Positions 1 to 13,949 of a stretch of DNA of 64,000 nucleotides are shown in pieces. The position numbers were made by a program, and so were the translations under genes. Position 1 is the first letter of the stretch. Every line of letters starts with the position of its first letter. Below the pieces are notes generated by a model. That model was not told the DNA's origin. It saw nothing but the letters and a program-made list of their open reading frames with translations, and did no database searches. The DNA lies in NCBI RefSeq assembly GCF_042453785.1, contig NC_091670.1, forward strand, positions 40,435,501 through 40,499,500. Direction: 5' to 3'. Source of the DNA: Malus domestica. Its lineage: Eukaryota; Streptophyta; Magnoliopsida; Rosales; Rosaceae.

Positions 1-821
1 TTCTTTTGGAAGACCATGCTTTCACTTTTTAAAGCAAAACAAATCTGATTAAGCTGCCTAAGATTCGCATCATTAGTCAAATCACTTGGAGAACCCAGAC
101 ATATTAGGTAAAGATCAATAACAGAAAAATGTGGGGGTCTCTGGGAGACTTATTCTACTCTATGTCATCGGTAACATATTCCGTTAGTTAATTATTCAGT
201 CTAACTTTTTCGCAATCTAAAAGCTTCCTTGCGTATTTAGTGCAGAAATTCTTTAATCATACTCTCAGCCCTTTCGCCTTTTAATACTAGCATTATTACC
301 TCCTCAGTGCCCTTAGTGGAACCGCTATCATATTCCCTCCAACAACTCTGAACTGTGCACCTTTTGTTTTTCTTCTTCCCTTTTGCCTGTTGCAGTTGAC
401 TATACCACTTCCCTTTTCTATTTTTTTTTTTCAGTTAAGATGTCAGATTCTAAAGTTCTTGCGGAATTCAGGGTAAGCAAGAATGACATGCGCTTGGATG
501 GCATTCAGATTAGAAACAAATGATAGATAACTAATACTTGATTCGATTCGTATCCGAGCGCATGTCGTTCTTGTTCAACAAAACTCCGTATATGTCATCC
601 TGATTAAACAATTCATCTGTTAGGGTTTGAATCGGCCGGTTCATATAACTCACACCAGATAAGACCCTTAACTCATTATCTTGCTAACTCTTCCCTTGAA
701 GTAGTCTTACTAATCTCCATTACACCATCATAATTAACCAAGGTAAATCTGGAAATTTACAAATCACAGACGTATACCGGATGAACTGGAACCCTTAATC
801 TATTCTAGTCATTACCCAAAT

Positions 822-932
822 ATGAACTACTTTACATTGTTCATTATAATGATTAAAGTAATGTGAACTACTTTACATTGTTCATTATAATGATTAAAGT
901 AATGTGAACTACTTTGCATTGTTCATTATAAT
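822..932. repeat. 41-bp tandem repeat, about 2.7 copies
   Basis: A 41-bp AT-rich unit starting TGAACTACTTTACATTG is repeated head to tail; the first two copies are identical and the third diverges after about 30 bp. It lies in the spacer upstream of the first gene. No coding potential is seen in positions 1-1000. Confidence 0.9.
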
Positions 933-1009
933 CTTTTGAGCTCCCTATCACTGTTACACGAATTCAACCAACATGGAAGTATCATAAAAAAAAAAAAAAA
1001 AAAAAAAGA

Positions 1010-1173
1010 GTAATCTTAGAGAGAGCAACTTTTTAAACCAAATTTTATAAATCATATGATGTGGTTATTGATGATTGAATTATTACTTAAGTATTGATTA
1101 ACGTGTTTATTTCTTATCTGTGACATGTCATATGGTTTGTAAATTTGGTCTAAAAAGTTGATCTACCTAACAT
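1010..1173. mobile_element. MITE-like inverted-repeat element
   Basis: The left arm (CAACTTTTTAAACCAAATTT) is matched by the inverted right arm (AAATTTGGTCTAAAAAGTTG), with further imperfect pairing inward. Size and structure fit a non-autonomous DNA transposon. No open frame. The remainder up to 1900 is AT-rich spacer with T-runs and no recognisable gene. Confidence 0.65.
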
Positions 1174-2109
1174 TATTTTAAAGAAAAATATCATTCAGTA
1201 ACAATTAGGGTTGAGTTTGGTTTTATTCCAGGTTTTTTTTCAGTTTGTTTTTATTTTGGTTTTTTTTTTTTCAATTTTTTTTGTTTTTGTTTTTAACCTA
1301 GGAATTGAGAGAAGAAGAAGAAAACTCTAGAGAATAAGGCTTTCAACATATTTGGGCCTAAAGTTGGGTTTTACAAATTAGACTAATGGTTGACTTGGAA
1401 TTGGCTTAGAAAATGAAAACCCAACATAAATAAATAAAAAATATAAGTTATATCTCATTTGGTTTAGTTTGTTTTGATTCGGTTTTTGAACCACCAAAAT
1501 CGAAGCTGAACCATAATTTTTTATTTGGTTTGTGTTTTTTTTATTTTTTTTGTTTCCATTCAATTTTCAATTTTGATTTGATATTCGTTTTACCTTTTTT
1601 ATTTTCATTTTTTCGAGTCCACCCCTAGTTATGATATCATTATCCTAGCTATAACGATTGTTAGTTGCATAAGAACCCATAGGCAAGCCGTTTAGTGGGA
1701 GAAATTTTTTATTGTAACGGGAACACAAGTGGTACATCACATGTTTTAATAAAAGTTGTGAGAAATTTTATATAGTGATACGCCTCTTTACCAATCACAC
1801 TAAAAAATATCTCTTGTAGAGGAGAGATTATTGGGTAGACCGTAGAGGCTTCCGTTCCCCGTCATTTGTACACTCAAATACACATGAAAAATAAATCCGC
1901 TACATTTAGGTCCACACAAGCCCATTTTGGTATCGAATTGTCATTGGTGTAGGTGTCAGGTTGACCCAAAAATAAAAGCATCCAAGTCAAACACACCTCG
2001 AACAAATCAACATCCAGCCAGCCAAAGAAGGTCACATCCTTCTCTCTCATCGCTCCGTCGCCTGCTGCTCTCCAAGCAGAGGAGCAAAAGCACTTTTCAG
2101 CTTCCAACG

Positions 2110-3138
2110 ATGGAGGAGCTAGAAAGCGTCACCACCACCAGCCCGACCCAATCGGGCCAACCCGAATCCCAACCCCGAGCCCAGCTCCCCCACTACTGGG
2201 GCACCACACCAGAGCAAGAATACTACAATCTCCAGGGCATCAAATCCTCCAAATCCTTCTACACCTCCCCCAGAGGCTTTAAGCTCTTCACCCGCCAATG
2301 GCTCCCCCTCCGCCGTCCTCGTGGTATCATCTTCATGGTCCACGGGTACGGCAACGATATCAGCTGGACCTTCCAAGCCACCCCGATCTTCCTCGCCCAA
2401 AACGGTTTTGCCTGCTTCGCTCTCGACCTCGAGGGCCACGGCGGCTCCGACGGCCTCCGCGCCTTCGTCCCCGACGTTGGCCTCGTGGTCAACGACTGCC
2501 TCTCGTTCTTCAATTTGGTCAAACAGCAGGACCCCCAATTTCAGGGACTCCCCTGTTTCTTATACGGCGAGTCCATGGGCGGCGCGATTTGCCTCCTCAT
2601 CCACTTCGCCGCCCCGGAGGCGTTCCAAGGCGCGATCTTGGTTGCCCCCATGTGTAAAATCTCCGATAAAGTAAAACCCACATGGCCGATTCCGGAAATT
2701 CTGACGTTCGTGGCGGGATACTTGCGGAGATTGGCGATCGTCCCGACCGCCGACCTGATGCGGAAGTCCGTTAAGGTGGAGGAGAAGAAGATCGTGGCCG
2801 ATATGAATCCGTCGAGATACCGGGGGAAGCCGAGGCTGGGGACGGTGGTGGAACTGCTGAGAGTGACGCAGCACGTGAGCGAGAGATTGGGGGATGTGAG
2901 TCTTCCGTTTATTGTGTTGCACGGCAGCGCAGATGTGGTGACGGACCCGGAGGTGAGCAAGGCGTTGTATGCGGCGGCGAAGAGCGAGGATAAGACGTTG
3001 AAGATTTATGAGGGGATGATGCATTCGCTGCTGTTTGGGGAGACTGATGAGAATGTGGAGGTTGTGAGGGGAGATATTTTGGGTTGGTTGAATCATCGGT
3101 GCGGAGGAGGCGGCCGCGGCGGCGAAAGAGATGAATGA
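2110..3138 (+). CDS. alpha/beta hydrolase, monoacylglycerol lipase / caffeoylshikimate esterase-like
   Basis: Intronless 342-residue protein of the Hydrolase_4 (lysophospholipase/MAGL) family. Seen: oxyanion-side motif VHGYGND near residue 75, nucleophile elbow GESMGG with Ser155, acid Asp275 in HGSADVV and catalytic His305 in MMHSLL, all in the order expected for the family; the length is typical. The plant family includes monoacylglycerol lipases and caffeoylshikimate esterase of lignin synthesis. The sequence alone does not say which substrate is used, and I lean to a MAGL-type member. The frame stays open upstream to 1927 but without an ATG; the first in-frame ATG, at 2110 (MEELESV), is taken as start. 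The N-terminal 30 residues are polar, with no signal peptide. The coding region is GC-rich against an AT-rich background, as in many intronless plant genes. Confidence 0.92.
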   Translation: MEELESVTTTSPTQSGQPESQPRAQLPHYWGTTPEQEYYNLQGIKSSKSFYTSPRGFKLFTRQWLPLRRPRGIIFMVHGYGNDISWTFQATPIFLAQNGFACFALDLEGHGGSDGLRAFVPDVGLVVNDCLSFFNLVKQQDPQFQGLPCFLYGESMGGAICLLIHFAAPEAFQGAILVAPMCKISDKVKPTWPIPEILTFVAGYLRRLAIVPTADLMRKSVKVEEKKIVADMNPSRYRGKPRLGTVVELLRVTQHVSERLGDVSLPFIVLHGSADVVTDPEVSKALYAAAKSEDKTLKIYEGMMHSLLFGETDENVEVVRGDILGWLNHRCGGGGRGGERDE

Positions 3139-4046
3139 CTTGAGATTATTGCATTAATTATTGATTGAAATACTGAAAGGATAGGTGCATTATATATTGA
3201 TGAACATGTATTGCTGTCATGATTCTGCGTTTTTTGTGTGTATTATTTGTTCTATATGTTAATTAAGACATGTCCAGAGTTGGATTCTCAGGATGCTCTG
3301 GACTCTCAGGGTTCGATTCCCACCCTTTCGAGGGAGAACTCCTGCCCTTTGAGTGAGGGAGAGTAGGATAATGAGGATACGCGCACTCCGCCTAGTACTC
3401 CATTCCTACTCTTTCCAACGGGAGGAAGGGTGAGGAGTATAGTTATATCCACTTGTAAATAAAGTCTCAAATTCGACTCACTCAGGTCTCATACTCATTC
3501 AACTGACGGGTTTGATACCTGATTATTATGATTATCAAAAGCCGAAAAATCCCAAGCCGTGATCTCATTTCATCGCATCTCAAATTGTCATTCACCATCA
3601 GCGTTAATTAAGATTAATCACTAAATCAATTTTCTAAGAATATAAACCTTTGGATTAATCATCAAATTTCACCAACACGAAACAAGCAAATTTTACATCC
3701 CAAACTTTCTGTACTCTCTACGAATTACAAATTAAAGAGACAAATCTTCACATCTTTCATTGCTTTAGACTACCTACTCCACATCCTATACAATATGATA
3801 ACGAACGACGAGGACGGGTAAAGAATAGAAATTGTTAAATGAATGATCATGTGATTCTATACAGACTATTAACATAATCTTCTAGTTGATAGCCCCATAC
3901 GCTACTTTTTAGATCTATTGTCAGATAGTCTTCGAGTATCAATCCCGCTGCTGCCAATGCCAAAAAAAAAAAAAATAACTATCGACGATACCTTTTTGTG
4001 TGTTAGCAAGCCAAAATCTCCTCGACCTATAAAAATCTCTCTCTAA
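3139..4046. other. spacer between convergent genes
   Basis: Contains the 3' flanks of the hydrolase (+) and the helicase-like gene (-), which converge here. Positions 3270-3480 hold a GC-richer block with a phrase resembling a tRNA T-arm (GGTTCGATTCCCACCC) but no complete cloverleaf; it may be a retroposon remnant. Nothing else recognised. Confidence 0.5.
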
Positions 4047-7000
4047 TCACATCATAAACAGGTACTTAAGATCCTCTACTGTCAGGCGAGTCTGTCCACC
4101 ACCCGTTTTATCCTCTCCAAATGCAGACGCAACCATCTCTCTCTTCTTTTGCTGTGGAAATCAACCGTATGTATCATAGTATCAGAATGGCAACGCACAG
4201 ATGGTGTTATCAGTCTAACAGCGAGATATACAAGATCATGAAAAGCACTCAACCATTCTTGCTAGTCCCGATCCTGACATGGGAAAGGGATAATATGCAA
4301 GAAATATGCCAGAAAGATCCTGACATGGGAAATGGATAATATGCAAGAAAGTTATTGTGACGATGGAAGGTTTCACTAAACAATGACAGTACCTGAAGGG
4401 CTAAAATACGATCTTCAACGGTGTCTTTAACAGTCAAACGCAAAACTGTAACAGGACGGGTCTGCCCAATCCGATGAGCTCTATCAATTGCTTGATCTTC
4501 TGTGGTAGGATTCCACCAAAGGTCCAAAAGAAGAACATGACAAGCTGCAACCATGTTGAGACCAAGACTAGCTGCTTTCAAAGACATAATCATGACTGTC
4601 ACCTACAAGAATCAGGGTCAAACTTCAGAACCATCGCGGACAAATGAAAATACCAACTAAAAAAATTACTTCAAAGATTATTAATGAATTCAAGATATCC
4701 TATTATTTCCACAAACCTCTGGAAGGGTGTTAAAATCCTTGACAGCTTTATCCCTAGCTGTTACTGACATTGTTCCATCGAGTCTTCTGTACTCAATGGA
4801 AGATGTTTTAAGACATGCTTCAAGCAAGTCCAGCATCCTCGTCCACTGTGAAAAGACTATTGCTTTCTCTCTAACTACCTTCTTTGTATTCTTAGAGCCC
4901 ACCACCACATCCAATTTCTGACTCTTAGGAACGTCCTCAAGTGGTTCAACCACAGAAATATCGGAAGAATTTTCAGAACAGCTGGCATTTCGATCAACTC
5001 TGTCCTCTAAGCAACTATTTCCAGAAATGCAACCCTGTGGTTTACACATTGAGCACAGAACCTCAAGAGCAGCCTTAATCTTGGAAGAATTGTATGAGCG
5101 ATCCTCGTAGAAAGTCTCTACAGCATCAAAAACTTCAGAACCAATGCTTTCTGGATTAGTCTGGTCAGAAAGAGAACTGTTCAAAGTGGCTTTTGAAAAC
5201 ACTGAAGAAGCGTGGAGTCGAACTTTGCAATTTGTGTTTGGGCACTGGTTATCATCACCGGTGAGATGTTCATTAATGCATTGGCTACAGAAGACATGAC
5301 CACATTCGGAAACAACAGCGTCTTCAGGTGGATCCTAAGAAAATAAAAACGTAGGTGTCAACAGGACATTTCCCCTAAGGAATGGTCTAAATGTTCTATA
5401 AAATTTAATCAATATTAACTTTTAAGACAATTCCTAACTTATTCTAAAAGAATCAAAAGATTCCCAACTGTAATCACCGCAAAAATTAAGAAAAAAATTT
5501 TGTAAAATAAACATAAGATATAATTCCTTTGACAATTATACAATATTTTCACCTCAAATTGCATTTATAAAGATACGAGAGTAGTGTCAAATTTAATATG
5601 CTCAGCATGGAAGGTCCTTCAGAAAAGAAAAGTATGCTCCACAAGAAAGTACATCACAATAACACAGTACCAACTATGTACATTAATTTGGAAGATCAGT
5701 AAATGCCATCCAACCATTTTAAAATACAACTATGAAATAAAAACAAAGGTTGAACACTTACACTGCAGATGCCACATATCGCCAAAGAAGCTTCTAAGCA
5801 ATTCAGAAGGGATTGTTGTTTATCAAGAGGAAGTTTCTTTGCCTTCTCAACTGAAGATCTCCATAAAGAATTTGAATCATACCGTCTAACAAGAAGAGGG
5901 TGATCACAAGCTTGTCGAAGACGCAAAAGCATCAACAAAATGTTAACATAATTTTGTTTGACAGTTCCCGCAGCTGCATATTCCTGACATGTGAAGCAAA
6001 TATATTTAAGAAAATGACCAAAATGAATTAAACATGGATACCACAAGCTCTGAATAAAAAAATAGAAAAGAAAAAGAAGCCAAAAGTCTCCTTTCAAGAG
6101 GAAAAAAGGGGCACATCAGAAAAATAAGAAAGCAAAACTGCTATCAACCCCAATATTAGCTTTGCACTAAACCATACTTCAAACTGAGCACGTGAATCAG
6201 CCTCTAGCCTTGAGTAGAAATCTCGTTCTTCCTTCGAAAACTCCACTCTTTTCAATTCTATGGATTTAGGTGGTAAATTAATAATTGGTTGTCCATCAAG
6301 AAGTGTGCCTACAGCAAAAAACTACCATCAGATGGAGATAATCAATGCTCATTAAATGGATGTCAACAATAAGAATTCCAGTGGAAACAAAATGATGAAC
6401 ACTTGGTTTTAATGTAAAAGCAAGTTCTGAAAGGAAATGCCTTGTGAATTCAATTCACATCACAGAACTTAAGCTTAATAAATAGTAATATATACCAGCA
6501 AATAAGAGTGACTGGTAAGAGACAGTTCACTCGTGGCTAAAATCAACACATACCCAATGAATTTTACAAAGGCACGAAAAAAAACAACCAAGTAAAATTT
6601 TCGAACTAAGACTATTTTTATTCAAGGAGACACAATCAATGAGCAGAAACAATATATTTGGTCCCACCTTTTGTGCGGCGTAACATAATTGTCTTCAGTA
6701 CAGCTTGAAGTTTTCTGTACCCTTTTGTTGGATTCCTACTAATTGGGACCTTAATTGTAGAGATAAATGACTTGTATACAGCATAAGGGTCATATTTGAG
6801 AAATCTGAAGTAGCTATAAAGGTCATCAATTGCATTCTGGATAGGAGTGCCTGATAAGCACCACCTACGTTTAGCGCGAAGACCCCAACAGGCCCTAGCT
6901 ACTTGAGTTCTGTGATTCTTAATACTTTGAGCCTCATCCAGAACAACCCTAAACCATGCAACCTTAGCAAGAGGGCGAGCAACAGACTCGAGCACAGCAC

Positions 7001-10000
7001 TTTCTAATCCCTTCTTACCTTTTGAACCTTTATTTGAGGAACTTTGAGGGTATTTCCTTTTCTTACTGGAATGTGGACCATCGTACTCGTCTCGGTTTCC
7101 TTTCTCCTCATCATCGTCATCAACAAGAGGTTGCTTAGGAACCTCCATGCTGACAATTGAATAAGTTGTGAGGACAACATCATGCTTAGCCAGCTCCAAA
7201 GGATCCCTTGTCCGGTTGCTTCCATGGTAAACTAGCACCGAGAGATTAGCTTTTTCAGTTACCTTATTCTGCAACTCCTCGGCCCATTGCCGGAGGACAC
7301 TCGTGGGACAAACAACAAGTGTTCCAGCAGCTGGCCTTCCCTTTGCTTGTATCAAAGGTTTTATGCTCTCGTTTGGAGTTCCATTTGAAATAACTTCATG
7401 GGCATCAGCATGTTGCTTCCTTCCACCAATCTCAAAATGCATATCATTATCATTGTCCAAATCCAGAGTTTCCAGCTTTTGCTTTTTTACATCTTGACAA
7501 GCTCCATATGAAGGCCTTTCCTTAAGTATAAGTGCAATTGTCGATATTGTCTTTCCTAATCCCTGAAAAATGAAGATCACATATACATAATTATATTAGG
7601 CACAAGTACTTGAAAGATGGAAGTGGTGATAGCTAATCATTACTGAATAGTATAAACCTGATCATCCGCAAGAATTCCTCCAGAACAGTGCAAACTAGCT
7701 GTCTCTTTCTGAACCATCCATGACAATGCAATTCTCTGCCCACAACATGAATTAAATTAGATGGACCCTTTTCCGTGCATTCACCACAGACACATATATA
7801 TGCAAACCAGGTGTCCAAAACAATTAGTCACTGGTTCAAATAAAACTAGACTAGGCACAATGCGACGGACTCCTTAGAAGGAAAGAAAAACAAAACAAAA
7901 CAAACAACTATTCCAAATAACAAGTTGCTTATGACTTTTTAGCAAAAATAAAAACAAATCATAACATTTAATTGGTATGCCAAAACACTTAATTAGCAGA
8001 TGAAATAATCCAACTTCTAATTTAAGCTTGAAGATTTTGATTCCGTAACAAGAACCATATGGTAAACCTCCACAAATTATTCAATAGAACATGTGAAACT
8101 GGAAACTTTCTTTCCTGTCTATTGAAATACAGTAGAATAACCCTTTAATTTACCTAGCATTAAGGCAAAAACTATTCAAGGCACAATTGCCTTTTTATAG
8201 GTTGTTCATATTATATTTATCTAGAATAAAAGTCAAAAGAGAGGGTACAATTTAAAACCTGATGTCGTAACAGAGGAACTGCCAAAAGTCCATCTGGTGG
8301 AATAGCTTCTGACTTGGGCTGTGAAAGGTCCTGCACACAAAATTTATCTCACAAGATTTCAGATCTCAACTTCAGTGATGGGCACAAATTCTCACTTTTT
8401 CTTACTAAAACAAAGAACCAAAACCATATATAGGACATAATTCAGGCACACGATAGCATTTTGAAACATATTTCCAAAAACTTGCCATCAAATTATGAAT
8501 TCTAATGACCCATTTTGCAACATAAAGTTACTTGATCAGTTAACAATTTGACACAGAAAAAGTGATCCATCTTATGATATGAAGGCTGCTTAACAAATCA
8601 ACAATTTGACGCAAAAAAGTAATCCATAATATAGCTACTTGATAAATCAACTATTGAATGCAGAAAAAGTGATTCAGCTTAGGGTACATTTAAAAGAAAG
8701 AAAGCAAATCTCTGATTCAATTAAAAGGGCCACAAGACCCATGAACTGATATAGGCATTGTGGGAGGCATGAGATTTGAGACTAAATTGACAACATCATG
8801 CTCGTTCAGGGGGGTAAATGGCAGTTTACTCTGATAACAAAAACAATATTAAGGTTAGGGCTAACCTGCAATGCTACTCTCAAAACCAATTGTTCATCTC
8901 GTGTCTTGAATCTCATGCCTCCCACTCCTCCGTAATGATCACTCGGCATCAATTGTTGTGAATTAACAACAGTATTTCCAAGTGCTGGAGACTGTTTCAT
9001 GGGCGCAGCGTAATTAGTATTGCTAACCACTGAAGAGCGACTTGAGGGTGCAGGATGACTGATATGTTCAATAATACATACATCAACGTCATCATCTGCA
9101 GGGGATTTGTCAGAGAAGTTACTATGAATTGATTCAGGGCTGACTTTCGAAGGGTGCATGCTCTTAGAATGAGTGACTATATCCTTCATGTAACCCTGAC
9201 TCTTGCATGAAGTGAATGACTGAGCACCTTGAGAATAGGCATTTGAATTCACAGATTGTCCATCAACAGGGGATGTGGAACTTCCATGCTTAATATCTTG
9301 AGAAAGACAAGCTCTCTTACATGCACCAATCGTGACTTCTTCATTATCCAATGAGTTACCAAGATTCTGTGTTGATATACCAAAACCAGACTGCTTGAAG
9401 TCTTTCTCAAAAAAGTGATCATGAGCACTAAAAGAAGACTGTCTACTGACAGCTTCATCCATGCCTCGAAAAGAATGACACATAACACTACTTGGAGCAA
9501 CAAACTCATCATTCTTTTCATCCTTCACACCAATACTTTCCTTTTTGCTTGACATGTATGTCTGAGTAGAACTCAAAGGCTCAACTGATGCCTTATTGTC
9601 AACAGGAAAAGAGTCAGCATCGAATGAAGAATTTCCACTGATTGCTGACATACAATTACCATATCTCAAATTCCACTCCTTTCCATCTAAAACATCAATC
9701 ATTGACGGCTCAAAAACAGATCTACCAGTTATCACCTCCTGACCATTTAAATTCATCTTGCTAGTTGAGCATGAACTATCAGCTGGAAACTCCCCTGATT
9801 CATCCTTCACATTAGCCATCATTTCTTCATTAATCGGAAAATAATAACTGGTAGGACTATGATGCATTAAGACATCAGTGAAATATGTATTATCTAAGCT
9901 CATGCCACACATAGCAGTATAAGGGTCACTGAAAACATCAGAATTTTGACAGAGAGTAGAGCATATTTCCATAGAAGTGCAGGAATTATTTTCAGATGGC

Positions 10001-11659
10001 CCTAAGGTTTCCGTGGTATTTTGTCCCAAAGTGAAATAGGTTCTGGAACGTAAGCCCATGTTCTCAATATCGAGGCACTGCAAAGCATCTGCAATCAATC
10101 ATCAGAAGACATAAATTTGTGCTTCCACCTCAAAATTTAAAAACAATACAAAACACATATGTAATGATCTACATCAATAACTTCAAAAGCCCAGAAAAAA
10201 TGCAATTCTCTAGTCTATAGCAAATATGAAATATTAACATACATTCAGATTCAGCTTTCCCAGGCACATCAACTTCCCTCTGCAGGACATTCAGATCTCT
10301 GTGGTCCAAAACATGGTTGGCATGCCCTTCAGAAATACTAGACGACATACTACATGGCTGTGAAACTGCAACCCTCTCTGTAAAGCAAGTCTCATCGCTT
10401 GGAACCAAGGAAATCCAGTCTTTAAGACTCATAGAGTATGTATGCCCCAGAGAGCCAGTGTTTGCTGATGGTTGCATTTCTTTGTAATCAAAATTCATTT
10501 CATGGTTCCCTTTATAATCAAAAGAGCCATCAGGACCCCCTGCCCCAGAGTGCGAAGCTTCTGAGCTGTACGGATGATTCCACGCACCTGGACCCATTAA
10601 ATCAGTTTCTATTGGTGGTTCTTCTTTTACTGCTTGGGATCCTAAACAATCAACAGAGAAATAAGCAATCAGATGTGGTCAAACACATATGTTGCCAATA
10701 TAGAATCATAGATGTTCCAGAATACCACAACAATATAGAAGATAACGATGCCCTACTACAAAACAAAGCTGAGAAAACTATGTCATATATGGGAGAAACA
10801 ATAAAACATTAAAAAAGCTATAAAGTCAAAACAAAATACTAACCACTTAGGAGCTGAGCATCGGAAACTTCTTCAGCGTCCAATTGATTTTCCAACGACA
10901 AATCCTCTGGACAACTCTGCGGTTAATCCTCAAAAAGTTCCGCATTAAAGAAAAACAGGTGGGGCTAATAATTAATAGAGAAAAACATGAACACGAAAAA
11001 CGAAGACATATGTAAGTCTTATCTAAACTCAGTGTCAACAAAAAAGTGCTCGATGAAATGCTCAAATGCCTAGTTAATTAAATGTAGCAATAAACAAGAA
11101 CAAGAAAGGCATGTGTGAATTTATCTACAACAACAAAACGATGTGTGAATATGCTCATAAACCCCTTTGGTGCTTCCCCTTAGTAAACCCATTTCTACTA
11201 GTAATTTAAGCAGAAATTCGATCATTCTTATCCACAACACAATGATTTTTTTTCACTAGTAACCAGCTGAGATTAAGTGTTTCCACTAGAATTGCATGCA
11301 AATCCTTCAGCATGCACAAATACATACACGTACAGACTACAAGCTCAATCTTAAGTCGCACCCAATGGAATCGAAAACCCACTCCCGCAGGAATCCCAAA
11401 ACCCCCACAAGATTGCCTTATCTTTCACACCGCAGCCAAACATCGCAAAAAATCAAAGCTCCCAACACAAGCTGCAAACAAGTTCAATCCTTTCCTATAC
11501 AGTTGTAGTACCAAAAATTACCGTGGGTTCTTCATCGAGAAGGCGATAGAGCGTGTCGACATCTATGCACATCTCCTCGTCTTCGTCAAATTCCTCGCCT
11601 GCAAATCCATCGACGGCCGGTAACTCTCCCCAATTCGAGCAGTCCTCCGCCTTCAACAT
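4047..11659 (-). CDS. SWI2/SNF2 helicase-like protein with RING finger (CHR27/CHR28 type)
   Basis: Twelve coding exons on the minus strand, listed low to high: 4047-4151, 4393-4602, 4717-5334, 5762-5983, 6178-6308, 6668-7562, 7658-7735, 8259-8330, 8866-10088, 10243-10641, 10844-10916, 11522-11659. All have GT-AG borders and phases join to 1,387 residues. The N-terminal ~560 residues are acidic and Ser-rich. The SNF2 ATPase follows: DDQGLGKT Walker A at 658-666 and DEAQ Walker B at 870-873. A C3HC4 RING (Cys1073, Cys1076, Cys1088, His1090, Cys1093, Cys1096, Cys1108, Cys1113) is inserted before the helicase C lobe, which carries RAHRIGQ at 1324-1330. This order (SNF2_N, RING, Helicase_C) is the Rad5/16-like class. 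Arabidopsis CHR27/CHR28 (FRG) proteins of this type act in RNA-directed DNA methylation; the same role here is inference. Start chosen at MLKAEDC, the second of two nearby Met codons; an upstream Met at 11677 is possible. Confidence 0.93.
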
Positions 11660-13949
11660 ACTGTGAAACCCTAACACTAGCTTGCTCGCACCTTACAAAA
11701 AATCCCTAACCAGAACCAGAAGCAGTCAAATTACACTCGGAATTCCGAAACAAAAACCTGGATCCGAGCAATTGCAATCGCATTCTCAACGAAGCCGCCG
11801 AGAAAATCCAAAGAAATCGAGCGCGCAGAGAGAGAGAGAGAGAGAGAGAGAGGCAGAGTTCGGATCGTTGTCGATGTGAAGGCGTCTGAGAAAGTTCGCA
11901 AGGCGACTTTTGGTTTTATTACTTTGTTTTATTTATTTATTTATTTTGCTTTTCGTCGACAAAGTCTCGCACGGATCGTGAAGAATGCGGTGGCGCAGGT
12001 TTAGATTGGGTTTTGGGGATTTGGATTGGAGGGGTGCGCAGGTTAACGACTCGTTCCCTCCTTTTTTTTTTTTTTTTTCATGGGGGATTTCGTCGGGAGA
12101 CGTGTCGGTTCGTATACATATTTCGCCGTCGTTTGGTTTTCCTGCTTGAACTAGGAATTTTTTGGGTTAAATGATTTTGATTTGATTATTCGTAGAGGTG
12201 ACGATGTTTTTTTTGTCTCTTTTACAACCGACATAAGCATGAAAGAAAAAGAAAGATTATATGAAAATATCACGTGATCATAAAACTTCAGTTATATCTA
12301 TAACTATTGACCGATAATACAAAAGAGAAGCACGTTCAAAAAATATTGATAGAAAACAAACTCACACCGATACTCACTTGTTCTAATTGCTAAGGTACTA
12401 TGCAAGATTTCCAAAACCTAATTTGTTTTCTTTACGAATAAATTTCATACTGGAAATAGGGGTATGAACTAAATCACGCAATGAATTTATTATAAATTGA
12501 ATATGAGGTAAGTGAGGTTAAATAAGAAACTCGAAAATGTTACAATAATTTAAAGAAATAGGGGGTTTTTAATTCAATACGCATGGATAAAAACTCAATA
12601 TTCTATCTACTAAGATATTAAACCATATCCTATAGATGGAGTGATGAGTTTCTATCCATGTATGCATTCGAAACTCCTTCATTTAAATTATTGTAATAAT
12701 TTCAAACTTTTCTTTAATAATAATCAAATTAAAAAATACATTAAGTGGGACTGGTAATTTGTGCCTTGTGGTGTATATTAGGCGGAAAGTACCGGTTATA
12801 CCTAACCGGTCCGTTTTCGCGCCACTAATGTTGTACCTGCTTTTCTTATACTTTTGGAATTTTCTCATTCTTTTTATTACTTGGGGGTCTTTCTATTTAT
12901 TTGTTTTTTCAACAAAAGATATTATTTATACTAAAAGAGAGAAGATAAGTTTAGTCTTACAATGGACTAGTAATAATATGGTTCAAATTTGTCTTTGACA
13001 AGAATCGAATCTAAAACATTTACAAGTGTGAAATTTTTTTTCGAGAGCAGCAATTGAGAATCTCCATAAACAGAACTCAGGCAACCGAAACTTCATAGTA
13101 CGGTCTATTTGAAGGTAGTTTAAAATGGCTACGAGGTTTTATGACAACGTTTAATAGAAAAAACTTGAAAATACAAATAAAAAAAGAATTTCATTGCTCT
13201 AGTCTCCAATGCTTTTATACTTAAACTATTAGAACAAATTTATAATGCTTCAAACAATCGTTTATGAGGAGAAGTATTTTACGTAGAAATAGACGAGCCA
13301 TCCTTTTCGTGGACATTCTTTGTTCTCAAGCCCTTAGCCATGAACTCGCCTGCAGATCAAGATGTAGCCCGAAACTAAAGCCCGAACCTCGATTCGGGTT
13401 TTAAAACCCTACGGTTCCGTGAGCCCAAGTGGAATATAAGATTTGAGTGCATGCTCACGTGACACGTCAAAATTCAACCCAAAACCCGACCCGCTCGAGG
13501 TCAGGGCCCAATTAAGGGAACCCGAGAACAGTAGCCAGAGTGAAAGGTCAGAGAGCAGCGAGAAGAAAGGGATCGCCGGAATCCCAATCACTCGCGCACA
13601 CTCACACCCAAATCCCGAACCAATATACATATACAGACGCAATCGTCGCAAACCCAGCTACCCAGCAAACCCAGCACGCTTCGAAGGTACCTTTTTACTT
13701 CACTATAATTTTCTCGGCAAACAAACACTTTTCTTGGATTAAAATTTTCTCGGGAATATTATCACTCGGCTACAGTTGTAGGGTTTTTGGCGAGTCTAGG
13801 GGTTCTTGTTGCGATTTGAATCGGTGTTCAAAATTTGACAGGACGATTTGAAGGAAAGTAGTTGCTGGAGTTGAATAAATGGGCTTCGAGGCCGTGCACT
13901 GATGTCCCTGTTCTGGATTGTTGTTCATCAGCTTGCAGAGATCGAAGCA
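11660..13949. other. divergent intergenic region with GA microsatellite
   Basis: Holds the 5' flank of the helicase-like gene and the 5' flank/leader of the GID8 gene. A (GA)n tract at 11827-11852 lies just upstream of the helicase-like start, probably in its leader. The segment 13400-13900 is GC-richer and likely holds the GID8 promoter and 5' UTR. No gene recognised between 12000 and 13400, which is AT-rich. Confidence 0.5.

Noticed and set aside
1927-2109. Upstream extension of the hydrolase frame
   Set aside because: Begins at TTG, not ATG, and has no similarity to the family; the first ATG is at 2110.
2119-3096. Several overlapping frames of 80-180 codons antisense to or out of frame with the hydrolase
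   Set aside because: Shadows of a GC-rich coding region; no conserved motifs.
3300-3345. Possible tRNA (GGTTCGATTCCCACCC)
   Set aside because: No acceptor stem, D-arm or anticodon arm can be drawn around it; more likely a retroposon piece.
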